NCBI RefSeq assembly: GCF_024338845.1
Contig: NZ_CP101414.1
Coordinates: forward strand, 558,001 to 622,000
Reading direction: 5' to 3'
DNA length: 64,000 bases
Source of the DNA: Mycoplasma bradburyae
Lineage (GTDB): Bacteria > Bacillota_I > Bacilli_A > Mycoplasmatales > Mycoplasmoidaceae
Of the stretch, positions 12,453 to 21,942 are shown piece by piece. A model generated the notes under the pieces. It had not been told where the DNA came from and did no database searches. It saw nothing but the letters and a program-made list of their open reading frames with translations. Every line of letters starts with the position of its first letter. Position 1 is the stretch's first letter. Made by a program: the position numbers and the translations under genes.

Positions 12453-12505
12453 AAGTTCTGACAATAACCTTTAAATTCAATAAATATTACTTTTAAAATA
12501 AAAAA

Positions 12506-12545
12506 TTAGATTAATTTTCAGGAATCCACCTTAAAATTAATCTAA
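12506..12545 (-). promoter_or_regulatory. Leader hairpin of the GAA9 vlhA gene
   Basis: A perfect 13-bp inverted repeat, TTAGATTAATTTT against AAAATTAATCTAA, with a 14-base loop, 54 bases upstream of the start codon. The sequence is unrelated to the hairpins of the second lipoprotein family but sits at the equivalent place. Confidence 0.6.
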
Positions 12546-12558
12546 AACAGATAGAAGC

Positions 12559-12585
12559 TTCTTCTTCTTCTTCTTCTTCTTCTTC
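12559..12585 (-). repeat. (GAA)9 promoter tract
   Basis: Nine GAA units, with upstream flank AAACCCTTTGTTTCTA and downstream flank GCTTCTATCTG, 106 bases from the vlhA start at 12452. Confidence 0.85.
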
Positions 12586-12771
12586 TAGAAACAAAGGGTT
12601 TTAACGATATTTAATATTTTATTTAGCATTTTTATAAAAATTCATTATCGTAAATGAAATATTAAAACGTATTAAGCGCTATCTTACTTTTTATTCTAAA
12701 GACAAATTGAATATAATTTAAATTATCTTATAAACTGTATATTTATTTATTACGAATATCTTAAAAATTTA

Positions 12772-12811
12772 CTTATTACTAAATTTTCATTCTTATTACT
12801 AAATTTTCATT
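12772..12811. repeat. 20-base tandem duplication
   Basis: Two adjacent copies of CTTATTACTAAATTTTCATT lie between two vlhA genes. Fragments of the same unit recur near 16967 and 17053, suggesting a dispersed AT-rich repeat in the intergenic parts of the array. Confidence 0.6.
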
Positions 12812-12835
12812 AATTAATTTTTAAAAATTTAAAAA

Positions 12836-14602
12836 TTAATTATATGATTGCAATTTAAAAGTAACATTTCCTAAATTAGGAGCAACAGAATTTTGTTCTT
12901 GACCTGTTACAATTAATTTATTTAAACCTTTATCTAATTGAAGACTAGATGAACCATTCATAGCTTTATTATCTTTATCAAAGCTTTTTAATTTATTTCA
13001 ATCTGCAGCTCTTAAATTAACAAATTTGGCTTGTTCATTATTATTACGAAGTCCATTTTTTCAAAATGTTAAACCCCTAGATTCTCCTGAATTGAATATT
13101 CCGCTTATTTCATATCTTCCTGAGACAGGAACATTTATATAAAAAGTGTAATATTTTTCGTCATGTGGTCCGTTGTGAGTTGTGACATTACCTAAATAAC
13201 CAAGAAGGTATTCATCTTTAATTTCTCCAACATCATCTATTGCTGCTGAACGTTTTGTAAAATTGGTTTGATATGTACCCTCAGGAATAGTAGAAAGGCC
13301 ATACCCTTTTACAAAATTAACACTAATTGCATTAGGATTTGTTAAACCTTTTTCACTAGCAAATATAGAATCATAAACCTTATTTTTTTCTTCTTCCGAA
13401 TTTGATATAGTAATATACATGTTCCCAATCATAGGGTTTTCTTTTCCATCAGGAACACTAAATGAAATTGTATTAGATCCAAAATTTAATCCTGATAAGG
13501 AAACTTCACACACTTTAATATCGTCAACAACTGCATTAGTTATATTTTCTATATTTTGATTTGGTCCATTATTTAATTTATATTGAAGACCTAAATTATT
13601 AGTATTTTGCGTTGATAAATAAGACTTATACGGGAATCACAAGGTAGCCGTTTCTCCCTCATAATATGCAAATGAAAAATCATAACTTGAGCTATTTCCA
13701 TCTTGAGGTTTTAAATTATAGATTCATGCAATATCAGTTATTCTAGAAACTGAATTAGCATCATTAATACCTTGTATTTTTCTCTTGGCGTACTTTCAAG
13801 TATTATTTGGTTATAGCTCCATTATAACCAATAATATACTTATTTTCAGCATTAGCATTTGTATCTGTTTTCGCAAACACTCCCTTAAAATTAGTATCTA
13901 AGATAGGGAATTTCTTAGCATTATAATATTCATCAACATTCGATTTTTGTAATCTATATTTTCCAAAATATGGTCAATATTATTCTTAGCATTATCGATG
14001 TTTTGTTTTGTTAATCCATTTGCTTGAAGACCTTTATTAATAATAATTTCCGCAACAACATAATGTGATTTTATAATCGATTTAAAACCATTATATTTGT
14101 ATTCAATATTTGAAGATACAATATTGTTCTTATTAGCTACTAAAGTTTTAAGTTGAATATACGAATTTAATAAATCAACATTATCTAAATCAAATGTTTT
14201 TTTATCAGTTTGAGCTTTGTTAATAGAAGCTTTTAACGAATCCTTAGCATCATTTAATTCTTTTTCAGTTGATTCTTCAGAGTTTTTAATTGCTTCAGCT
14301 GATTCATAAGCGGATGTTAATTCTTTTTTAATAAGAGAATAATCGTTGTATAAATTAATCGTATTTTCTTTTGTTTTAATAATATTACTTAATTCTGTTC
14401 TAGCTTTATTTATTAATATTGAAACATTATCGCTAGGTGTTATTTTATTATTTGATTCATTTTTAGGATTAGTATTTGTCTCCGAATCATGATTAGATTT
14501 TTCAGATAACTTGATACCGTTACAACTAGCAGCCGACAAAGCAACTATAGATCCAACACCTAATAAAGTAATTATTTTTAATATACTTTTCTTATTTTTC
14601 AT
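12836..14602 (-). pseudogene. vlhA: VlhA-family haemagglutinin gene with two compensating frameshifts (GAA12)
   Basis: The first part is a normal VlhA N-terminus: MKNKKSILKIITLLGVGSIV, lipobox LSAASC, and helical repeats to NIDYK. The frame then meets TAG at 13898 after about 234 residues. Comparison with the intact paralogue at 14803-16653 shows why. An A run at about 13944-13948 is one base short, and another at about 13808-13810 is one base long. Between them the +1 frame reads on with VlhA-like sequence, and after the second indel the original frame resumes at the NNTWKYAKRK region. It then runs to the usual C-terminus (NPMIGNMYI, VNFVKGYGLST, LGNVTFKL; TAA at 12836). Either this is a recent pseudogene or both indels are homopolymer sequencing errors. 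The promoter tract has the permissive 12 GAA units. Confidence 0.75.
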
Positions 14603-14675
14603 TTAATCTTCTTATCTAGCTAATTAAATAACAAAAGATTAGGTTTAAAACCTAATATTTGTAACTTATAAAAAT

Positions 14676-14716
14676 TTAAGTTCATTATCGCACTTCAGCA
14701 CGAATAATGAACTTAA
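14676..14716 (-). promoter_or_regulatory. Leader hairpin of the frameshifted vlhA gene
   Basis: A long inverted repeat, TTAAGTTCATTATCG against CGAATAATGAACTTAA with one bulged base, 10-base loop. A second small stem (ATTAGGTTT/AAACCTAAT) lies at about 14637-14655, nearer the start. Confidence 0.6.
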
Positions 14717-14729
14717 AACAAATAGAAGC

Positions 14730-14765
14730 TTCTTCTTCTTCTTCTTCTTCTTCTTCTTCTTCTTC
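14730..14765 (-). repeat. (GAA)12 promoter tract
   Basis: Twelve GAA units with flanks TTTGTTTCTA and GCTTCTATTTG, 127 bases upstream of the start at 14602. Confidence 0.85.
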
Positions 14766-14802
14766 TAGAAACAAAGGGTTTTGATTGTATTTAATTATTA
14801 AA

Positions 14803-16653
14803 TTATCTACTATTTGATTCTGAATTATTAACTAACGTAAATGATACATTTCCTAAATTAGGGGCAGGAGAATTTGAATCCGAACCGGAAACAATGATTT
14901 TATTTAATCCTTTAGTAAGTTGTAAACTCGCTGATTCATTAGTAGCTTTTTGGTTTTTATTGAATGATTTTAATTTACTATTCCAATCACCTGAATTTAA
15001 ATTTTGAAATTTAGCTTTATTACCGTTACCTGAAGCATTATATGATCCTTTTCAAAAAGATAATCCTCTGCTACCCCCTGAATTAAAGACACCACCAATT
15101 TCGTACATACCATCTTTAGGAGCATTTAGATAAAAAGTATAGTATTTAACATTAGAACCATTAACTACTCCAGAACTGCCATCAGTCCCGCCCAAATAAC
15201 CTATTATATAGTATTCTTTAGTTGGCACATTATTTCCAAGCGTGTCTGAATCTAATTTAAAATTCATCTTTTTGATAAAAGTATTGTTTGGTGTATTTCG
15301 AACAACAACCCCATAACCCTTATTAGCTAATCCGTATCCCTTAAGGAAATTAACTGTTATTTTATCAGGATTATCAGCACTAACTTCATTACCAAAAATA
15401 TCATTATAGACAGCGTCAACAGTATCATTCGTTGTTGAAATATAGAAATTACCAATCATAGGGGCTTTCTTATTAGCTTCTGTTGTAAATGATATTTTGT
15501 TCATACCAAATTTTAATCCAGTTAAATTGATAGTAGCAACTTTTATATCATTTACAGCAACACCCGTTAAATCAACATTTACAGGATTATTTTCATTTAA
15601 CTTATATTTAAGAGATAGATTAGAACCGCTAACTTGATCAGCTTTAGCTGCTTTATAAGGAAAATATAAAGTAGCAGTATTACCACCGTAATATTCAAAA
15701 TCTAAATCATAACTAGCAGTAGTCATGTTCATTCCATCCTGAGTATCTAAACTATAGATTCAACTAACATTTGTTATTTGAATACTACGTTCTTTAGTTT
15801 CGCTATCAATTAATCTATTAGCATATCTTCATTGATATGAATTATTATCGTTATCGAAATCAGATGAAAAAGTTACAAGCTTTTGACTATCTGCTGGAGT
15901 TGCGCTATATTTTAAACTACCTTTAAAGTTGGTATTATTAACTCTAAACATCTTAAAAGTTGAATACTGATCAATATTAGATTTCTTGCTATCTAAATTA
16001 TCTGTCAATTCCACTATTTTATTTTTAGCTTGATCAATAGTATTCTTAGTTAATCCATCATATTGGAGTGTATTTGTTATGATTTGTTCTGCTGTATCAT
16101 AATAAGTTTTAAAATAACTTCTTATACCGACATATTTATCATCATTAAGTGATGATAATATTGCAGATTTATTATTTAATGTTGTTTTAAGTTCGTTATA
16201 AGCTCTAACTATATCTGTATGACCATTATCAAACTCAGTTTTATCAGCTTCAGCCTTGTTAATAGATGATTGTAATGATGCTTTTGCTTCATTAAGTTGT
16301 TGCTCTGTGGCGCTATTAGAATTTTTAGTTAATTCAGCAGCATTATATGCTGATGTTAATTCATTTTTAATAACAGAATAGTCTGAATAAGCATCAAGCT
16401 TATCAGCTTTAGTTTTAATTAGATTATCTAATTCTGTTCTTGCTTTAGTTACTAAAGCAGATACTCCATCATCAACCATATGTTCATTGGTCGGATTTTT
16501 ATCTAGAGTTGGATCAGGTTGAGGCTGCTTGTCTAAATTAGAACTTTTTAGTTGTTCTGATAATTTAATTCCGTTACAGCTAGTAGCTGATAACATAACT
16601 ATAGATCCAACACTTAATAAACTAACTACTTTTAATATACTCTTTTTATTCAT
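14803..16653 (-). CDS. vlhA: VlhA-family haemagglutinin lipoprotein (intact, GAA12)
   Basis: A 616-residue complete VlhA-type protein. The signal peptide is MNKKSILKVVSLLSVGSIV with lipobox LSATSC. A short Pro/Asp/Asn linker is followed by helical repeats (KARTELDNLIKTKADKLDAY; ITNTLQYDGLTKNTIDQAKN). The C-terminal domain has the family blocks APMIGNFYIST, ITVNFLKGYGLAN, YYTFYLNAPKDGMYEIGG and LGNVSFTL. TGA codons read as tryptophan, for example in WRYANRLID and SWIYSL. The tract upstream has exactly 12 GAA units and the frame is undamaged. Of the four vlhA genes in this window it is therefore the best candidate for the transcribed one, assuming the M. gallisepticum rule applies here. Confidence 0.88.
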
Positions 16654-16679
16654 TGTTATATTTCAATCTATTAATTAAA

Positions 16680-16728
16680 TATGCTCACATAGCAAAAAAA
16701 TATAGGCTTACTAAAACCTATGAGCATA
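16680..16728 (-). promoter_or_regulatory. Leader hairpin of the intact GAA12 vlhA gene
   Basis: TATGCTCA pairs with TGAGCATA, and the interior contains a further TAGG/CCTA match. It starts 27 bases upstream of the start codon. Confidence 0.5.
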
Positions 16729-16798
16729 ACTTTTAATAATTTAGAAATTATGAACATTATTAATAAAAATTATTTAAATATAACAAGATTGTATAGGA

Positions 16799-16836
<38 letters not shown>

Positions 16837-16888
16837 TAGAAACAAAGGGTTTTGATAAAAAAAATTGATATTTATTTTAGTTAATAAA

Positions 16889-16922
16889 TAAAAAGCAAGA
16901 AAGTTAGCTTCTTGCTTTTTAT
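16889..16922 (-). terminator. Terminator after lipoprotein member 5
   Basis: An AAAAAGCAAGAA...TTCTTGCTTTTT-type stem ending in a T run on the minus strand, about 195 bases past the stop at 17118. Confidence 0.65.
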
Positions 16923-17117
16923 AATATTAAATTTTGATTTTTAAAGATTGTGAAAACAATTCTATACTTATTACTAAATGATGTTTGAATAATTATTTTT
17001 ATAGACTTAATTTTTGTTATTAGATTTATTAAAACCAATAAATTATATTGTTATTAAATTTTCATTTACTAATTAATGCATTTTTAATTAAATCTATTTA
17101 TTTATAGTACAAGATTT

Positions 17118-18884
17118 TTATTGTCTAGAATTAGAAGTATTTGCTTTATTTTCATACGCAAAAGTTACAAATGTTATTCTAGGTAAGAAATTGTAATCAT
17201 TAGAACCTGTTTTAATGCCAACCATGAATAGGTAATTATTTGTTTTCATAGAATCCAGTTCATATTTTTGTTGATTATCGCTGTTGGTTATTTTTGCTAT
17301 TGCATTACCCATTCCTACTTTATTCTTTTCATTATCTCATTGAGAACTTAAATTTAAACTATCCAATAAGCTATATCAAGATTTTAATTTTTCATTCATA
17401 TTTCTATCACCAGTCATCTTTAAAAATTCATTGATGTTATTCCCTTCTGGACGGATATCAGTGAATATTGAAGGATCAACAAATGATGACATCGCTTTTT
17501 GCATTTGGCTTCCACTATTATGTGTTGAAGCTTGATTGTCTTGATTATTTATTTTCTTTACATAAACATTGTAATCATATGCGTTTGTTACAGTTAATGC
17601 GCTACCAAAATAAAGATTAACAACGACTCTATATTTTTCAATTTTAGAACTTCCATCATAATTTAAACCTAAAGGATGAAATATTCACATTTTATCTTTA
17701 ATTTTTAAACCAAGATCTCCGCCATCTAGTTGAGTATATTTACTTGGAACTTTTATTGAAGTGCCGTTTGTTTCTGTTCCAACTTCAGATACATCTTCTT
17801 CTTTTGTTTTAATCAGTTTTGATATTTTATATCCTGCAAAAATATTAATAGAACTATTCTTTCTATTAATATTTTCCATATCCCCAAATAAAACCTGAAC
17901 TACAACATCTGAAGGTTTTACATTAGCTAAAACAATTTTATCGAATTCGATATCTATTCTAGTGTTTTGTTGATTATCTTCAACTGAAGAACCTGTTATC
18001 TTAAGTTTTTCTCCACTAGAAGAAGTTAGGATAAGTTCTGCTGAATCATTAGCTTTTCTAATACTTTCAAATTTAACTTTTCCTTCTAATGAAAGCATAA
18101 GATTAGAAGTAATATTTGAACTAGCTACCTTGTTTTTAAATAATTCTTTAACTAATAAAGAATTACTATCAATTACTAGTGGTTTAGCATCATTGATATA
18201 TTCATCACTATTATCATTAGATTCTGCTAAACTAATAGATGAATTTCGTTGATTGGCCATCATATTAGATGAACTATCAACCATTGAAGAATTAGAACCT
18301 AGTAATTCTTCTAAGGTTTTCCATCCACTATCACCTAAGTTTAATAACTTTATAGATTGTTTAGATCCATCTTGGTTTGTTATCTCTTCAGTAGATAACA
18401 ATGCAGATCTAACTGAATTAGCTAATGATTTAAAACCATCAATAGTAATAGGATTAGAAGTAACAGAATCATTATCTTTGTTGAATTTGATTTTGATCTG
18501 AATACTATCGTTATTTTGATTTGAATCTTGAGGATTAGAGACTAGTTCTAAAACTACTTCTCATCCTTCTAGGATAGGATTAGTTTCTATTTCTTTTTTC
18601 AGTTTGATATTTTCTTTTTTAACTTCGTTAGCTTTAATATTAGCTTTATCTATTTCATTTTTAGAATTATCAACTATTACAAAACTATCAGGCGTTAGGG
18701 AATTAGCCAACATTTCGACTTCTGTTTTAGCGTTTTTATTTGTAGTGGTTTTATCTGAATCACTACCACTTTGCCCATCTAGAGATTTAGAAGGTTCTGT
18801 TTTAGAACAACTAGCTATAGCTAGTCCAACAAATGAACCTACACCCATTAAACTTAGAAATTTTAAAAAGTTTTTTATCTTCAC
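17118..18884 (-). CDS. Variable surface lipoprotein, second family (member 5)
   Basis: A 588-residue predicted lipoprotein with signal MKIKNFLKFLSLMGVGSF and lipobox AIASC. The linker is short and Ser/Asp/Thr-rich, without the Pro/Gly runs of members 1, 3 and 4. The conserved blocks are LTPDSFVIVD, ILEGWEVVLELVSN and ITIDGFKSLANSV. A Ser/Asn/Met-rich insert follows, then VKFESIRKAND and the block around KIVLANVKPSDVVVQVL. The C-terminal region has LMVGIKTGSNDYNFLPRI-type sequence shared with member 4. The stop is TAA at 17118, and internal TGA codons read as tryptophan. It has no GAA tract; instead three inverted repeats fill the 200 bases upstream. It is separated from the other four members by the vlhA genes. 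Function unknown. Confidence 0.83.
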
Positions 18885-18900
18885 TTAGACTAAAAATTTA

Positions 18901-18941
18901 TCAAGAAAGATTTGTAGATTTCTATCTACGAATCTTTCTTG
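18901..18941 (-). promoter_or_regulatory. Leader hairpin of lipoprotein member 5
   Basis: A 17-bp inverted repeat, CAAGAAAGATTTGTAGA against TCTACGAATCTTTCTTG, with one G-U-compatible mismatch. It begins 17 bases upstream of the start codon and is the longest leader stem in the array. Confidence 0.65.
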
Positions 18942-19383
18942 TAACTAATATATAAATCAAACAATTAACAAATCAATGGTTGAATTATTTAATTGAACTA
19001 ATCAAATAATTCAACATATACCGATTAAGAGTTATTAATAATTTTATAAGCTTATTTAGTAATAACTCTTAAATTTATCTTATTTGAAACATTCTAAATT
19101 ATATTTAATAAAATCAGATTTTGATAAAAAAATTAAATTTTTTTAATCACGTTTTTTGATCGTTCTTATAAAAGTATTAAAAACATTGAATAATAGGTTG
19201 TATTTTTTATCAAGTATTGAATAGAAAATATTACTACTTACTAAGTTTTATCTAATTAATTAAATCACCCAACTAAAGCAAGATATATCTAAACAATTAA
19301 ATTCATTAATTAAAAATATATCAATACCTATTTAATGATTTATCTAAAATTATTATGATAAAAATAAACAATTAACTAATAAG

Positions 19384-19423
19384 AAAAATCCCAACTAAGA
19401 AGATTCTTTATAGTTGGGATTTT
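19384..19423 (-). terminator. Terminator after the IdeS-like protease gene
   Basis: An AAATCCCAACTA / TAGTTGGGATTTT stem followed by Ts on the minus strand, just past the stop at 19427. Confidence 0.8.
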
Positions 19424-19426
19424 ATA

Positions 19427-21628
19427 TTATGATTTGTGTTTAGCTAAATATTGTTTTCAAGTATCTTGATATAAAGGTAATACAGTAAATGATTTAATTG
19501 ATTTAGGTTTATTAGCATAGAATGAGTCAGTGTAATAACCAACAGCATAAGTGCTAATTGGTACAACCTTAGCTCTAATTAATGAACCACCGTTTAGATC
19601 TTCTTCTTGGTCACCATAGTTATTATTACAGAAGTAAATATAATCTACATTCCCATTAGCATCAAATTCTGCTCCTCAAATAGACATCGCGTGACCTGGG
19701 TATGAGAATCCTACTGCTTTCTTATTTAAGAAAGCATCTTTTAAGACATCGTTAAAGCGATTAAAGCTTAAACCGTTATAGTCTTCTGTTACATCGTTTG
19801 ATCGACCTCTAGTTTCTCTATTAGGCTTAGGAGTAAATACATCTTTGAAGTATCCTCCTTTATTTTCATCAATATCTACTAAAAGACCAGATGATCTAGG
19901 TTTTCAACCTGATACAAATCAGTTAATTCCGTCATTGATAAATCCACCACGGTCGCTTCAAGCATCACTAAATCTTTGGAAGATCTGGCTTCTACCTTCT
20001 TTATTATCATTCTGAATAGATTGACGTTCTGGATAATAAGTTGGAACATTTTTAGATCATTCTGAAGTAGAATTAAGTTTGAAATAAGCATCAATATATT
20101 GCTTATTATTGTTAATTCATCAGTGCAATAGATTAGAAGCAGAAGCAGCTCAACATAAGTTGAAATCACGATATTGATCTTCAACTAAAGCAATTTTATT
20201 AACATCATATCAACCATATGTCTTATCATAAGGTAATCTGGCTACATCATTTCTAACAATTCATTTTTTCTCAGGATCGTTTTTAAATCCAGGAGCATCC
20301 ACCCCATAAACAAACATTGTTTTGTTAGCAAAATTAAATTGTTTAGGGTCGCGGTATTCACTGTTTTCTGCTCTTGGGATGTATGTTATACTTTCTTCTT
20401 CTCTTGGTTGAGAATTGGTTGATGATCCACCATAAACACTAGTAGGTTGAGCATCTCTTAATTGTTGAACTTTAGTTCATAAATTATTAATTAAAGTATG
20501 TTCTTTAGCTAATATTTCTTTAATAGATGGAAGAAGTTTGTCTATTGTTTTCTTAGCTTCACTAATCGCTCTATAATCAGAAGCTTGAACTGTATCTAGA
20601 GTTAGATTTAAAACATTATAGTTATCTTGCTTAAATCATTGAGCACTTTGAGAGTCACGATAGAAAACACCTTGATTTATTCTTTGTTTATAAATATCAT
20701 CCTTAATCTTATCTAATTTTTGTTTCTTAGATAAAAACTCTTGTTTTTTCTCAGCGCTAAAAGTTTCATATTCAGCTAATGCTGTTATCACTTTGATTTC
20801 ATCTTCATTCGTATAACTAGGTTTAGTTAATACATCACGATATTTATTATCAAAATCTGGTAAGTTTTTTTCTAACTCATTTAATCTAGCTTTTAATTGA
20901 TCAAGTTTAGCTTTAATTGATGCTAAACTTGATTTAACTTCACTAGGCAATGAGTTTCATTTTTTTAAAGCAGCATTAATATCATAACTAGAATCTAAAA
21001 CTTGATCATCCTGAGTTTTATCAATATTCATTAAATCTTTTGTTAGATCGTTAAATAGTTTTAGATTATCTTCACTGCTTAATGCGTTATCTTGATTATT
21101 ATTGTTGTTATTATTAAATGAATTAGTGTTTGTATCTTGATTGCTATTATCTAAAGTTGTTGAACCTAAAGAGCTATTATTATTGCTGTTGTTGCTATCT
21201 AAGTTGGCATTATTAGAAACTTCATTAGATGAATTATTATCACCTGAACTAGATCCATTTTCACTAGTACCATTTTGATGATCGGAGTTATTACTATCAA
21301 TACTTCGTTTATCAGTCAATGCTTTGGTAATAGCTTTTTCAAGGATACCAATCGCTCTTCTAAGATCACTAATTGTAGATTGATCATTATTATAGATCTG
21401 TTTAGCTTGATTAAAAGCTTCACGCAATTCAACAACAATTACATTGTATTTAGGTTGATCGTATTTGCTTAATTCAACTTCTTGATCATCTAAAATCAAA
21501 CTTAGAGTTTGTTTTTCTAGTTGATAGTTTACATCGTTAGAATAGTTCTTACAAGAAGTAAGTAAGGCTGCTGGAGTTATTAAAGTTCCAAATAGGCTAA
21601 ATAATAGTTTAGATTTCTTAATATTCAT
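19427..21628 (-). CDS. IdeS/Mac-like cysteine protease lipoprotein, probable immunoglobulin-cleaving enzyme
   Basis: A 733-residue lipoprotein (MNIKKSKLLFSLFGTLITP, lipobox ALLTSC). Residues ~30-470 are a helical, Asn/Ser-rich stalk. The C-terminal ~240 residues match the streptococcal IdeS fold (peptidase C66) motif by motif. NLCWAASASNLLHWW holds the nucleophile Cys492 (IdeS LCGAATAGNMLHWW). FINDGINWFVSGW and GGYFKDVFTP follow, then GHAMSIWGAEFDANGNV with His646, spaced exactly as IdeS His262. The IdeS acidic positions Asp284 and Asp286 are Asn668 and Asn670 here. An Asn-completed triad is papain-like and may still be active. Related avian mycoplasmas are reported to make a cysteine protease, CysP, that cleaves chicken IgG; this may be its counterpart, though I cannot confirm it. 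A terminator separates it from the antigen array. Confidence 0.85.
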
Positions 21629-21942
21629 TGTTAATAATCTTAAGTTTTATTTATTAATCTAGGGGTGATTATTTAGTGTTAATAAAAAAATTAATACAAG
21701 GAAATATAAATATTCATGTATTAATTTATAAATTCAATCTTAATCTATTCAATCTTTATCTAATAATTAGAAATTAAATTTTAAGGATTTCCATTTTAAT
21801 GTTATGGTTGGGTGACAATATTGGGTATAGTGTTTTATCTTAATTAATATTGTTTTCTAATAACTGAGAAAAATTAATAATACAAGGATATAGAAAAATC
21901 CTTAAGCGAAAGGTTTGCTTAAGGATTTTTGTATTTAATAAG
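21629..21942. other. Intergenic region between AAA+ operon and protease gene
   Basis: A 314-base AT-rich gap holding the presumed promoter and leader of the protease gene and, at its left end, the terminator of the four-gene operon. No further gene seen. Confidence 0.55.
21894..21930 (-). terminator. Terminator of the helicase/AAA+ operon
   Basis: AAAATCCTTAAGC / GCTTAAGGATTTTT stem with a T run, 13 bases past the stop at 21943. It marks the end of the four-gene unit. Confidence 0.85.

Larger units (their letters stand above)
18885..19426. other. Intergenic region with stacked inverted repeats
   Basis: Besides the leader hairpin at 18901-18941 it contains an 11-bp stem (TTGAATTATTT/AAATAATTCAA, about 18979-19013) and a 13-bp stem (TTAAGAGTTATTA/TAATAACTCTTAA, about 19025-19074). 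A terminator lies at 19384-19423. No credible coding frame was seen. Confidence 0.6.

Noticed and set aside
19879-20184. Minus-strand frame of about 100 residues inside the protease gene
   Set aside because: It is in a different frame from the IdeS-like domain, whose catalytic motifs run through the same bases once TGA is read as tryptophan.
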